In this document: one piece after another, positions 1 to 6,580 of the stretch
Layout: every line of letters starts with the position of its first letter
Position numbering within the stretch: the first letter of the stretch is position 1
Assembly (NCBI GenBank): GCA_050943675.1
Contig: JBMNPP010000107.1
Location: 1-9,243 of the forward strand
Source: Brooklawnia sp050943675
Lineage (GTDB): Bacteria > Actinomycetota > Actinomycetes > Propionibacteriales > Propionibacteriaceae
Direction: 5' to 3'
Length of the DNA: 9,243 nt
Notes under the pieces: generated by a model
Databases searched by the model: none
The model's input: only the letters and a program-made list of their open reading frames with translations
What the model was told of the DNA's origin: nothing
Made by a program: the position numbers and the translations under genes

Positions 1-1
1 C

Positions 2-460
2 GGTGTCAGATTGGGGTGGTTCCCGGTAACGGCCACCCAGGGCACCTGGCAGCAGTTGATCCTGCCGGGCCTGGTGCTCGGGTCGCTTTCGATGGCCTAC
101 GTGGCCCGGTTGACCCGCAACTCGCTGGCCGAGAACCTCTCAGCCGATTATGTGCGCACCGCCCGCGCCAAGGGCCTGTCCGCCGGCCGGGTGGTCGGGG
201 TGCACACCTTCCGCAACTCGCTGATCCCGGTGGTCACGTTCATCGGCGCCGACTTCGGCGCACTCATGGGCGGCGCGATCGTCACCGAGCGGATCTTCAA
301 CATCCCCGGCATCGGCGGCTACATCTTCCAATCCATCCACACCAAGGACGCCACCGCGATCGTCGGCACGATCACGATGCTGGTTCTGGTCTTCCTGATC
401 ATGAACCTGATCGTCGACCTGCTCTACGGTGCGCTCGACCCGAGGATCGCCCATGAGTGA
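2..460 (+). CDS. dppB: Dipeptide/oligopeptide ABC transporter permease DppB, C-terminal part
   Basis: This is an inner-membrane permease subunit of a peptide importer, forming the translocation channel with DppC. The frame is already open at the left edge, so the N-terminal half lies outside the window and the true start is not visible. What remains is about 152 residues. It carries the cytoplasmic EAA loop that contacts the ATPases (DYVRTARAKGLS, followed by FRNSLIPVVT), then a segment with GADFGALMGGAIVTERIFNIPGIG, and a last membrane helix rich in Leu, Ile and Val. It ends in the ALDPRI motif usual for DppB/OppB C-termini. The stop codon overlaps the start of the next gene by 8 bp. The family assignment is firm. 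Peptide versus nickel or another substrate cannot be decided without the missing solute-binding protein, although peptides are most likely. Confidence 0.93.
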   Translation, partial: GVRLGWFPVTATQGTWQQLILPGLVLGSLSMAYVARLTRNSLAENLSADYVRTARAKGLSAGRVVGVHTFRNSLIPVVTFIGADFGALMGGAIVTERIFNIPGIGGYIFQSIHTKDATAIVGTITMLVLVFLIMNLIVDLLYGALDPRIAHE

Positions 461-1448
461 CCCGAACCTGCTCCGCAACCTGAGGTCCGACCTGGTCGAC
501 GAGACCATGCCGACCGACGAACTCGTCCCCGAGGACGAACAGGCCACAGCGGCCCCCCAGGACGATGCCCGTTCCCTCGGCCGGGACGCCTGGGAAGACC
601 TGCGGCGGCGTCCGGGTTTCTGGATCTCGTCCACGCTGATCGCGATCATGGTGTTGATGGCGATCTTCCCCCAGTTGTTCACCCTGCTCTCGCCCAATAC
701 CGACCCGTCGTACGCGCAGTTGGCCAAGGCCCGACAGCCACCCTCGGCGGAGGCCTGGTTCGGCTACGACGGCCAGGGCTACGACATCTTCGCCCGCACC
801 ATCTATGGCGCCCGGGCCTCGATCCTGGTGGGTCTGCTCACCACGATGGGGACGATCCTGGTCGGCGGCACGATGGGCCTGCTGGCCGGCTTCTACGGGG
901 GCTGGCTGGATTCACTGCTCAGCCGTGTCGGTGAGATCTTCTGGTCGATCCCGCTGCTGCTCGGCGGCATCCTGTTCATGACCACCTTCCCCTCGGGGCT
1001 GGACACCCCCTACATAGTGGTGGTGGGCAAGGTCGTGCTGGTGCTGACAATCCTGGGCTGGCCGCGGATCGCGCGAATCATGCGCTCAGCGGTGCTGCAG
1101 GTCAAGCCGCTCGACTATGTGCAAGCGGCCCGCGCGCTGGGCGCGACCAAGCGGCAGATCATCCTGAAGCATGTGCTGCCCAACGCGTTCACCCCGGTCG
1201 TCGTGGTCGCCACCATCGACCTGGGTGCCTACATCGCCACCGAGGCGACGCTGTCGTTTCTGGGTATCGGCCTGCAGCCGCCCACGATCTCGTGGGGCAT
1301 CGCGATCTCGAACGCGTCCGGGCTGGGCCTGCTGCGGTCAGCCCCGCACATGCTGCTGTTCCCCTCCATCTTCCTGTCGGTCACGGTGCTGGCGTTCATC
1401 ATGCTGGGTGATGCCGTGCGTGACGCGTTCGACCCGAAGGGCCGGTGA
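453..1448 (+). CDS. dppC: Dipeptide/oligopeptide ABC transporter permease DppC
   Basis: This is the second channel-forming permease of the peptide importer, 331 residues from the chosen ATG. That start is preferred over an in-frame GTG at 429 because GAGGA lies 6 nt upstream and because the ATG overlaps the dppB stop (ATGAGTGA). The N-terminal ~40 residues are acidic and probably cytoplasmic. An OppC-type N-terminal stretch (RDAWEDLRRRPGFW, about 44-57) precedes the first membrane helix (58-79). The transport domain follows from about 115, with the EAA loop at 224-244 (QAARALGATKRQ, then LKHVLPN). The C-terminus has the family motif LGDAVRDAFDPKGR. The length is somewhat above the usual ~300 because of the acidic N-terminal extension. 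The stop overlaps the start of dppD by 3 bases in a GTGA junction, indicating translational coupling. The family assignment is firm. Confidence 0.95.
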   Translation: MSDPNLLRNLRSDLVDETMPTDELVPEDEQATAAPQDDARSLGRDAWEDLRRRPGFWISSTLIAIMVLMAIFPQLFTLLSPNTDPSYAQLAKARQPPSAEAWFGYDGQGYDIFARTIYGARASILVGLLTTMGTILVGGTMGLLAGFYGGWLDSLLSRVGEIFWSIPLLLGGILFMTTFPSGLDTPYIVVVGKVVLVLTILGWPRIARIMRSAVLQVKPLDYVQAARALGATKRQIILKHVLPNAFTPVVVVATIDLGAYIATEATLSFLGIGLQPPTISWGIAISNASGLGLLRSAPHMLLFPSIFLSVTVLAFIMLGDAVRDAFDPKGR

Positions 1449-2578
1449 GCCAGTTGATCCGCAAGAACCGCAACGGCAACGGCGAGTTGAGGCCGACCGG
1501 CCAGTGGCTGTCCGAGCAGGACTCCCCCCTCCCCGAAGGTGAGCACCTGCTGGACGTGCGCGACCTGAACGTCGAGTTCCGCACCCGCGACGGTGTCGCC
1601 AAGGCCATCAACGGCGCAAGCTTCCACCTCGACCAGGGTGAGTCGCTGGCGATCCTGGGCGAATCCGGTTCGGGCAAGTCGGTGACCGCGCAGGCGATCA
1701 TGGGCATCCTTGATTCGCCGCCCGGTTTCGTCACCGGCGGCGAGATCTACTTCCGCGGCACCGACCTGCTGAAGCTGCCCGAAGAGCAGCGCCAGCAGGT
1801 GCGCGGCCGACGGATCGCGATGATCTTCCAGGACGCGCTGAGCGCCCTGAACCCGGTCTTCACCGTCGGCTGGCAGATCGCCGAGACCTTCCGCGTACAC
1901 CGCGGCATGAACAGGTCGGACGCCCGGGACGCCGCGATCGGCTTGATGGAGCGGGTCAACATCCCCGGTGCCGCGCAGCGGGCCAACAACTTCCCGCACC
2001 AGTTCTCTGGCGGTATGCGACAGCGCATCATGATCGCAATGTCGATCGCGCTCGACCCGGAGATCCTGATCGCCGACGAGCCGACCACTGCCCTGGACGT
2101 GACCGTGCAGGCCCAGATCATGGAACTGCTGAAGCAGTTGCAGGCCGAGAGGAATATGGGCCTGATCCTGATCACCCACGACCTGGGTGTGGTCGCCGAT
2201 GTGGCCGACCGGATCAACGTCATGTATGCCGGGCGGATGGTGGAGTCGGCTGATGTGCGCGACCTTTACGCCGCACCGGCCCACCCGTACACCGAGGGCC
2301 TGCTGGAATCGATCCCCCGGCTCGACCAGTCCGAGGGCGACCTGAAGGCGATCGGCGGGCTGCCGCCCAACCTGACCCGCATCCCGCCTGGTTGCGCGTT
2401 CAACCCCAGGTGCCGTTACGCGCGGGACATCTGCCGCGTCGACCCGGTTCCGCCGCTGATCGACCTTGGCCAGGGCCGCAGCAGCGCCTGCCATTTCACC
2501 CACGAACTGTTGAGCGGGACGCTGCAGCCGACGGCTGCTGGTTCGGGCGTCCAGGATACCGAGGTTGTCGATGACTGA
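1445..2578 (+). CDS. dppD: Peptide ABC transporter ATP-binding protein DppD
   Basis: This is a cytoplasmic ATPase that pairs with DppF to power peptide import. It has 377 residues from a GTG start lying within the GTGA overlap with dppC; AAGGG sits just upstream at 1437-1441, rather close. The motifs are complete: Walker A GESGSGKS (72-79), Q-loop Q129, signature FSGGM (187-191), Walker B ILIADEP (207-213), and switch histidine in THD (H245). The C-terminal oligopeptide/dipeptide extension (about 262-350) carries four cysteines (C317, C323, C330, C349). These lie in the pattern that in some DppD/OppD proteins binds an iron-sulfur cluster. The first ~35 residues are an extra low-complexity N-terminal stretch before the usual start of the ABC domain. 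A later start is possible, but I see no better ribosome binding site. Confidence 0.95.
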   Translation: MSQLIRKNRNGNGELRPTGQWLSEQDSPLPEGEHLLDVRDLNVEFRTRDGVAKAINGASFHLDQGESLAILGESGSGKSVTAQAIMGILDSPPGFVTGGEIYFRGTDLLKLPEEQRQQVRGRRIAMIFQDALSALNPVFTVGWQIAETFRVHRGMNRSDARDAAIGLMERVNIPGAAQRANNFPHQFSGGMRQRIMIAMSIALDPEILIADEPTTALDVTVQAQIMELLKQLQAERNMGLILITHDLGVVADVADRINVMYAGRMVESADVRDLYAAPAHPYTEGLLESIPRLDQSEGDLKAIGGLPPNLTRIPPGCAFNPRCRYARDICRVDPVPPLIDLGQGRSSACHFTHELLSGTLQPTAAGSGVQDTEVVDD

Positions 2579-3617
2579 AGTAGCGCAAGCGCCAAGGCCA
2601 ACCACAAACTCTGGTGAGGTCCTGCTGCGGGCCACCGACCTGAAGAAGTACTACCCCATCCGCAAGGGTCTGCTGCGACGCACCGTCGGGCACGTGAAGG
2701 CCGTGGACGGGGTCAGCTTCGAACTGCACAAGGGCGAGACCCTGGGTGTGGTCGGCGAATCAGGTTGCGGCAAGTCGACACTGGGCCGTCTACTCGTCCA
2801 GCTCGAACCGCCGACCGAGGGCTCCGTCGAGATGGAGGGCGCCACCGTGCGCTCGGGCGAGCAGATGCGCAGGCTGCGCCGCGACATCCAGATCGTCTTC
2901 CAGGACCCCTACACCTCGCTGAACCCCCGCATGACGGTGGGTGACATCGTTGCCGAGCCGCTGCTGATCCACCGCAACGAGCTCGGCCTGAAGGGCAATG
3001 AGCGGACCCGGGTGAAGGAACTGCTCGACCAGGTCGGGTTGAACCCGGAGCACATCAACCGCTACCCGCACCAGTTCTCGGGTGGGCAGCGGCAGCGCAT
3101 CGGTATTGCGCGCGGTATCGCGCTCAACCCGAAGATCCTGGTCTGTGATGAGCCGGTGTCTGCCCTGGACGTATCGGTGCAGGCCCAGGTGGTCAACCTG
3201 TTCGAGCGGCTGCAACGCGAACTTGGCCTGGCCTACGTCTTCATCGCCCACGACCTGGCGGTCGTGCGGCACATCTCGCACCGGGTCGCCGTGATGTACC
3301 TGGGCGCGATCGTCGAGATGGGTGATCGCGACGCGATCTACAACCACCCGATGCACCCGTACACCCAGGCACTGATGTCGGCGGCCCCAGTGCCCGACCC
3401 GGTGCTGCAGGCAAAGCGGCAACGCATCGTGCTGAGCGGTGACGTGCCGAGCCCGGCGAACCCACCGGCCGGTTGCCGCTTCCACACCCGCTGCTGGAAG
3501 GCGCAACCGAACTGTGCCACTGATCGGCCGCTGCTCATCATGCACGGTGAGGGTGCGGGCGCCCACGAGGCGGCCTGCCACTATGCCGAAGAGCTGTCCG
3601 AGGTCGTAACCGGCTGA
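2571..3617 (+). CDS. dppF: Peptide ABC transporter ATP-binding protein DppF
   Basis: This is the second cytoplasmic ATPase of the importer, 348 residues from the ATG at 2571. That start overlaps the dppD stop in ATGACTGA, the same kind of 8-bp overlap as dppB/dppC. An in-frame TTG at 2565 is possible but less likely. Motifs: Walker A GESGCGKS (62-69), Q-loop Q111, signature FSGGQ (169-173), Walker B ILVCDEP (189-195), and switch histidine H227 in AHD. Like DppD it has a C-terminal peptide-transporter extension with four cysteines (C302, C308, C315, C336). The DppF-type start KKYYPIRKG followed by HVKAVDGVSF is typical of the F rather than the D subunit. It is the last gene of the overlapping block; the next gene starts 64 bp later. 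Confidence 0.95.
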   Translation: MTEVAQAPRPTTNSGEVLLRATDLKKYYPIRKGLLRRTVGHVKAVDGVSFELHKGETLGVVGESGCGKSTLGRLLVQLEPPTEGSVEMEGATVRSGEQMRRLRRDIQIVFQDPYTSLNPRMTVGDIVAEPLLIHRNELGLKGNERTRVKELLDQVGLNPEHINRYPHQFSGGQRQRIGIARGIALNPKILVCDEPVSALDVSVQAQVVNLFERLQRELGLAYVFIAHDLAVVRHISHRVAVMYLGAIVEMGDRDAIYNHPMHPYTQALMSAAPVPDPVLQAKRQRIVLSGDVPSPANPPAGCRFHTRCWKAQPNCATDRPLLIMHGEGAGAHEAACHYAEELSEVVTG

Positions 3618-3618
3618 T

Positions 3619-3637
3619 CCGGGGCGTGCCTGCCCGG
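3619..3637 (+). terminator. Weak GC-rich hairpin after dppF
   Basis: Arms CCGGG (3619-3623) and CCCGG (3633-3637) are perfectly complementary around a 9-nt loop, directly after the dppF stop. No T-run follows, so this may slow or partly end transcription, or may be chance in GC-rich DNA. The downstream kinase could therefore still be co-transcribed with the dpp genes. Confidence 0.25.
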
Positions 3638-3681
3638 CGTGGGTGGGCGCGAACCTGCGCGGTGTGAGACAGGCTATGCAC

Positions 3682-4650
3682 ATGATCGTCACATTCACCG
3701 CCAACCCGAGCATCGACCGCACGATGCAACTGGACGGCGAACTGCGGCGTGGGCAATTCCATCGGGCAAACCAGGTCAGTGGCCAGGCAGCAGGCAAGGG
3801 CATCAACGTGGCAACGGTGCTACGCGATGCCGGCGTCCCGGTGATGGCACTGGTGGCCTTCGCCGACGAGACCTTCCTGGGCATCGGCCACGACCAGCAC
3901 GGAGTCGACCCGATCGCCGCCCTCACCCGACCCGACCTGCGGGTGCGGACCAACATCACCATCACCGAACCGGACGGCACCACCACCAAGGTGAACGAAC
4001 CGGGCCCGCAGCTGGAGCTGGCCGACATCGACTCGATCACCGCCAGCCTGCTGCACGCGGCCAGGCAGTTCCGGGCGCGCTGGGTTGTGCTGTCCGGGTC
4101 GTTGCCGCCGGGCGCGCCCGCCGACTGGTACGTCCGGCTCGCTGATGCGCTGCGGGACGCTGGCTGCGCTGTTGCAGTCGACGCCTCGGAGGGGCCGCTA
4201 CTGGCCGTGCTCCGCGACCTGGAGCACCACCCCGTCGACCTGCTGAAACCGAATGTCGACGAGCTCGCCCAGGCCCTGGGCCGCGAGCCCTCAGACCTGC
4301 AACGGTTGGCCGACCAGGGAGACTGGACCAGGCTGGCCTCGCAGGCCGCGATCCTGCAGCAGCGCGGGGTGGGCACGGTGCTGGTGACCCTCGGGCCAGC
4401 CGGGGCCCTGCTGGTGAACGCGGACGGCGCTTGGCAGGCCGATGCCCTGCCCATCGAGGTACGCAGCACCGTCGGCGCCGGGGACGCCACCCTGGCCGGC
4501 TACATCCTGGCCGCCCGAGCCGAACTGACCCCCGAGCAATGCCTGGCCTACGCGATGGCCCACGGTGCCGCCGCGACCGCCAGCCCCGCCAGTGTGCTCG
4601 GACGTCCCGGCGACGACCAAATCGCGGCCGTGGCCGTCCGGCGACTGTAG
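3682..4650 (+). CDS. PfkB-family kinase resembling 1-phosphofructokinase
   Basis: This is a cytoplasmic sugar kinase of the ribokinase/PfkB fold. It most likely phosphorylates fructose 1-phosphate to fructose 1,6-bisphosphate, or a related hexose phosphate such as tagatose 6-phosphate. It has 322 residues from the ATG at 3682, giving the MIVTFTANPSIDRT N-terminus typical of FruK/LacC. A second ATG at 3676 is possible, but GACAGG at 3668-3673 is better spaced (8 nt) for 3682. Motifs: AGKGINVA (37-44), a TKVNEPGP loop (102-109) characteristic of the 1-phosphofructokinase group, SGSLPPG (138-144), KPN (189-191), and the ATP/anion-hole motif TVGAGDA (263-269) with catalytic Asp268. No fructose PTS permease or DeoR-type regulator is seen beside it, so the exact substrate is unsettled and I leave the symbol blank. 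It may be read through from the dpp operon. Confidence 0.85.
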   Translation: MIVTFTANPSIDRTMQLDGELRRGQFHRANQVSGQAAGKGINVATVLRDAGVPVMALVAFADETFLGIGHDQHGVDPIAALTRPDLRVRTNITITEPDGTTTKVNEPGPQLELADIDSITASLLHAARQFRARWVVLSGSLPPGAPADWYVRLADALRDAGCAVAVDASEGPLLAVLRDLEHHPVDLLKPNVDELAQALGREPSDLQRLADQGDWTRLASQAAILQQRGVGTVLVTLGPAGALLVNADGAWQADALPIEVRSTVGAGDATLAGYILAARAELTPEQCLAYAMAHGAAATASPASVLGRPGDDQIAAVAVRRL

Positions 4651-4670
4651 GGATCGCCCAGCGTCCCGAT

Positions 4671-4700
4671 TTCGGCGGCATCTGGCAGGTGTGCTAACCT
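4671..4700 (+). promoter_or_regulatory. Probable promoter of tRNA-Leu
   Basis: A TAACCT -10-like hexamer (4695-4700) is preceded by TG in an extended -10 arrangement (TGC, 4692-4694). A weak TTCGGC -35-like hexamer lies at 4671-4676 with an 18-nt spacer. The tRNA begins about 32 nt beyond the -10. The intervening leader contains a small hairpin (CCC, 4716-4718, with GGG, 4723-4725, and a GAAA loop). The -10 is convincing and the -35 is not. Confidence 0.45.
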
Positions 4701-4732
4701 AGCCAAGCTGCTGAACCCGAAAGGGCAGATGC

Positions 4733-4819
4733 GCGCGAGTGGCGGAATGGCAGACGCGCCGGCTTCAGGTGCCGGTGCCCGTATAGGGCGTGGAGGTTCA
4801 ACTCCTCTCTCGCGCACCA
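4733..4819 (+). tRNA. tRNA-Leu (anticodon CAG)
   Basis: The gene folds into a class II tRNA. Acceptor stem GCGCGAG (4733-4739) pairs with CTCGCGC (4809-4815). The D-arm has stem GCG/CGC around the AATGGCAG loop. The anticodon stem CCGGC/GCCGG encloses TTCAGGT, with anticodon CAG at 4766-4768, which reads CTG codons. A long variable arm is built from GCCC and GGGC. The T-arm is GGAGG, loop TTCAACT, CCTCT. The discriminator base is A4816 and CCA is encoded at 4817-4819. The long variable arm and the CAG anticodon identify leucine. CTG is likely the main leucine codon in this GC-rich genome, so this should be a heavily used tRNA. Confidence 0.97.
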
Positions 4820-4826
4820 GCTGAGA

Positions 4827-4878
4827 CCCCGGTCCGACAAGGTTGAATACCTGGTCAGGCCGGGGCTTGTTGGTTCTT
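4827..4878 (+). terminator. Intrinsic terminator of tRNA-Leu
   Basis: An extended hairpin starts 7 nt after the encoded CCA. The outer stem is CCCCGG (4827-4832) with CCGGGG (4860-4865). A middle helix forms from CCGAC with GTCAGG, and the tip is AGGT/ACCT around TGAAT. The stem is followed by the T-rich stretch CTTGTTGGTTCTT (4866-4878). This is a good candidate for ending the tRNA transcript. Confidence 0.7.
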
Positions 4879-5055
4879 GGAGTGGTCAGGGATTCCGGGC
4901 CCGTGGTGAGTCCAGGCCTCGGGTGGCGATCGGGTTGCTCACCGGGGGCGATTGCTGTCTGGGTGGGTTACCTGAATGACCGGGTGCCTGGCGCTGGCCG
5001 CTCTGCGCTGATCAGCGCTTCATGACCCCGGCCACCTGCCCCAAAGCATCAATGG
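4879..5055. other. Intergenic region with a 14-bp perfect palindrome
   Basis: No convincing gene is visible between the tRNA terminator and the first repeat copy. Reading frames here are short, start with rare codons and overlap the terminator. The one clear structure is the perfect palindrome GCGCTGATCAGCGC at 5005-5018. It could be a protein-binding site or a cruciform with almost no loop. Its role is unknown. Confidence 0.4.
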
Positions 5056-5143
5056 GCACCGACACTGCACGCAAAACTACGTAGGCGTTCCGAGCTGACG
5101 TCTGCGAACAGCTCGCGACGCCTACATAGCGGAAGGAAATGCA
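5056..5143. repeat. Structured repeat, copy A (3' side of fic)
   Basis: This is one of two direct copies bracketing fic; the other is at 6581-6664. Similarity begins at GCACCGA and continues, after a 7-nt length difference (the longer side holds CACGCAAAA), through a 53-bp core (5077-5129) into GAAGGAAA. The core matches copy B at 46 of 53 positions without gaps. It contains a long inverted repeat: outer arms CTACGTAGGCGT (5077-5088) and ACGCCTACATAG (5118-5129), inner arms GAGCTG (5092-5097) and CAGCTC (5109-5114), 3-nt internal spacers and an 11-nt loop. I do not recognise the repeat family. Confidence 0.85.
5071..5129 (-). terminator. Hairpin plus T-run behind fic (within repeat copy A)
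   Basis: Read on the minus strand, the hairpin begins 43 nt after the fic stop codon. All 12 outer pairs form (one as a T-G wobble), as do all 6 inner pairs. TTTTGC follows immediately at the end of the stem (5076 down to 5071). That makes it a plausible intrinsic terminator for the fic transcript. The 3-nt symmetric internal loop and 11-nt apical loop are larger than in a classic compact terminator, so a further role is possible. Confidence 0.5.
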
Positions 5144-5153
5144 GGTTGGCTGA

Positions 5154-5200
5154 TCCCGCTGTCTGACCCGCATCAGGCCTGGTGCCTTGGCACAGCGGGA
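5154..5200. repeat. 9-bp perfect inverted repeat around the fic stop codon
   Basis: TCCCGCTGT (5154-5162) and ACAGCGGGA (5192-5200) are perfect inverted repeats separated by 29 bp. The loop contains the fic stop codon and its last codons. In mRNA this would fold a stem enclosing the translation end. It may help 3'-end stability, or it may be chance. No T-run follows directly. Confidence 0.4.
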
Positions 5201-6465
5201 ACAGGCCTGACGGGGCGGCTTGCCCGGGTATCGAACTGGGTGCTGGCGAGGCGCCGCTCAGCCATGGTGACCAGGTCGAGCACGTCTGGAGCCTGGAAGT
5301 AGCGGATGCCGCGCCTCAGGCTTTGGTGAACAATGCCGGCCGTGGCCAGCTCGGCCAGGGCTCGATCAGCAGCGACATGCGAAACACCGTGGATACGTTG
5401 CACAGTGGCGCTGGTCAGGACCGGGGTGGCCGGCAAGTCACGCAAGATAAGCACGGTGGCCGAATCACTCCGGACACTCCTCGTCCTGCCCTGCTGGACG
5501 CGAGCATGACCAAGCTGGTCTTCCCAGTCGGCACTGAGCGCGGCCAGCTCCGCTGCGAGACGCCCCGCCTGTTCCGTAGCGATCAGAACTGCATCGGCGA
5601 ACACTCGCAGCCAATCCGCGTGCGCCGCGTGGAAGCCGGGTGAACCGATCTCATCGGAGTGGCGGTAGGCAGTGAGCCCACCAACGTAGGAATCGCGCAG
5701 CGTCGACAGGACCAGGCTGACCGGGAGCACCGCTTGGGTGGTCAATCCGCGTCGAGTGAGCACGGTGTGGATCAACGCTCGCCCGACCCGCCCATTTCCG
5801 TCAGTGAAGGGATGGATCGTCTCGAATTGGGCGTGCGCGAGCCCTGCCTGGATGATCGGTGAGTGCGCGGCGCCGTTCAAGTATCCGATCAGATCCTCCA
5901 GCAGCGCTGGCACCTGCTCCGGCGCTGGTGGAATGAACTCAGCCTCAAGCGGGTGATGGCTGGAGCCACCGATCCAGTTCTGCACTTCCCGGATGCCATG
6001 ATGCCCCCGCTGATCAGGCAATAGCGCCGCGTGCAGCTCAAGCAGGTGCTCGGTCCTCAACTTCGGCGCCTCGACCAGGGCTGTCCTGGCCTGGTGCAGA
6101 ACCGTCATGTTGTTGGCGACCAACTGTGCTTGCACGGACACCTCTGGAACCCTCTCCAGGGCACCGAGTTCGGCCAGCGCTACCTGGTGAACGGACGGGG
6201 CAACGCCCTCTATTCGGGAGGATGCGATGGCCTCCGAACGCAATAGAAACCGGGCGACACCAGCCAGATCCCGGGCATGTCCGGCCAGACCGAGGAGTGC
6301 CCTCTCGGCACGGCCCACCGCTTGATCGACGTCGGGAGGCAGCAAGAGTGGACATTGCTGCAACATATCCGGCACGTAGGACCGGTATACACCTGAACGC
6401 CTGTCCCGTCGCGGCAGGCCCGACACAGTCGAGGAGGCCCACTCGGCCTCATCCCATGTCGCCAC
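5173..6465 (-). CDS. fic: Fic-family protein (probable AMP-transferase, self-inhibited class II)
   Basis: This is a 430-residue protein predicted to transfer AMP, or another nucleotide phosphate, from a nucleotide to a hydroxyl of a target protein. An N-terminal Fic_N-type region (about 1-95) contains the class II inhibitory motif S82-x-x-x-E86-G87 (SSRIEG), whose Glu would block ATP binding in the resting state. The Fic core (about 100-260) has an intact catalytic motif HPFTDGNGRVGR (218-229), with His218 as general base, Asp222 for metal and Arg229 for phosphate. The C-terminal part (about 335-400) looks like a winged helix-turn-helix (TSATVQRIHGVSHVAADRAL). The start is GTG, supported by AAAGG about 7 nt upstream. 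There is no separate antitoxin gene, as expected when the inhibitor is built in. Codon use looks less G/C-biased at third positions than in its neighbours, which hints at transfer. The target is unknown. Confidence 0.92.
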   Translation of the reverse strand: MATWDEAEWASSTVSGLPRRDRRSGVYRSYVPDMLQQCPLLLPPDVDQAVGRAERALLGLAGHARDLAGVARFLLRSEAIASSRIEGVAPSVHQVALAELGALERVPEVSVQAQLVANNMTVLHQARTALVEAPKLRTEHLLELHAALLPDQRGHHGIREVQNWIGGSSHHPLEAEFIPPAPEQVPALLEDLIGYLNGAAHSPIIQAGLAHAQFETIHPFTDGNGRVGRALIHTVLTRRGLTTQAVLPVSLVLSTLRDSYVGGLTAYRHSDEIGSPGFHAAHADWLRVFADAVLIATEQAGRLAAELAALSADWEDQLGHARVQQGRTRSVRSDSATVLILRDLPATPVLTSATVQRIHGVSHVAADRALAELATAGIVHQSLRRGIRYFQAPDVLDLVTMAERRLASTQFDTRASRPVRPVPAVPRHQA

Positions 6466-6494
6466 TTCGCGCCTTTCATTTCACTCACACTTCC

Positions 6495-6550
6495 GATGCG
6501 TAACTTTAGAGGACTAAGGTTACACTAGGTGTAGGCGAAGGTAACGTTCA
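6495..6550 (-). promoter_or_regulatory. Probable fic promoter with overlapping operator half-sites
   Basis: This AT-richer stretch just upstream of fic holds a near-perfect inverted repeat: GTAACTTTAG (6500-6509) and CTAAGGTTAC (6514-6523), with one mismatch and a 4-nt spacer. Next to it is the perfect palindrome TACAC/GTGTA (6521-6533), and a further GTAAC half-site lies at 6541-6545. On the minus strand, TAACCT preceded by TG could be the -10 and TTACCT the -35, with a 16-nt spacer. The inverted repeat would then overlap the -10, as a repressor site would. That Fic itself binds here through its winged helix is inference. Confidence 0.5.
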
Positions 6551-6580
6551 GCGCCAACCGCCGCGGACAAATTAGCGGCA

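Noticed and set aside
1229..2635. Long (468-codon) minus-strand open frame opposite dppC, dppD and dppF
   Set aside because: It is entirely antisense to genes with complete ABC-transporter motifs, and its own translation shows no family features.
2790..4490. Long (566-codon) minus-strand open frame opposite dppF and the kinase
   Set aside because: It crosses two well-supported genes, reads as Arg/Ser/Pro-rich low-complexity protein and has no recognisable motif. It is a GC-rich antisense shadow.
4843..5025. 60-codon + strand frame after the tRNA
   Set aside because: It has a TTG start inside the tRNA terminator hairpin, no ribosome binding site and Gly/Ser/Val-rich composition without motifs. 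It is probably not a gene.
5077..5129. Hairpin core as an integron attC site
   Set aside because: The box-spacer-box symmetry is similar, but the conserved GTT/AAC core triplets of attC are missing. There is no integron integrase, and the loop is identical between copies, whereas attC loops vary.
4733..5172. tRNA-Leu as an integration site for the fic segment
   Set aside because: I looked for a second copy of the tRNA 3' end (TTCAACTCCTCTCTCGCG) near fic and idi and saw none. No integrase is present either.
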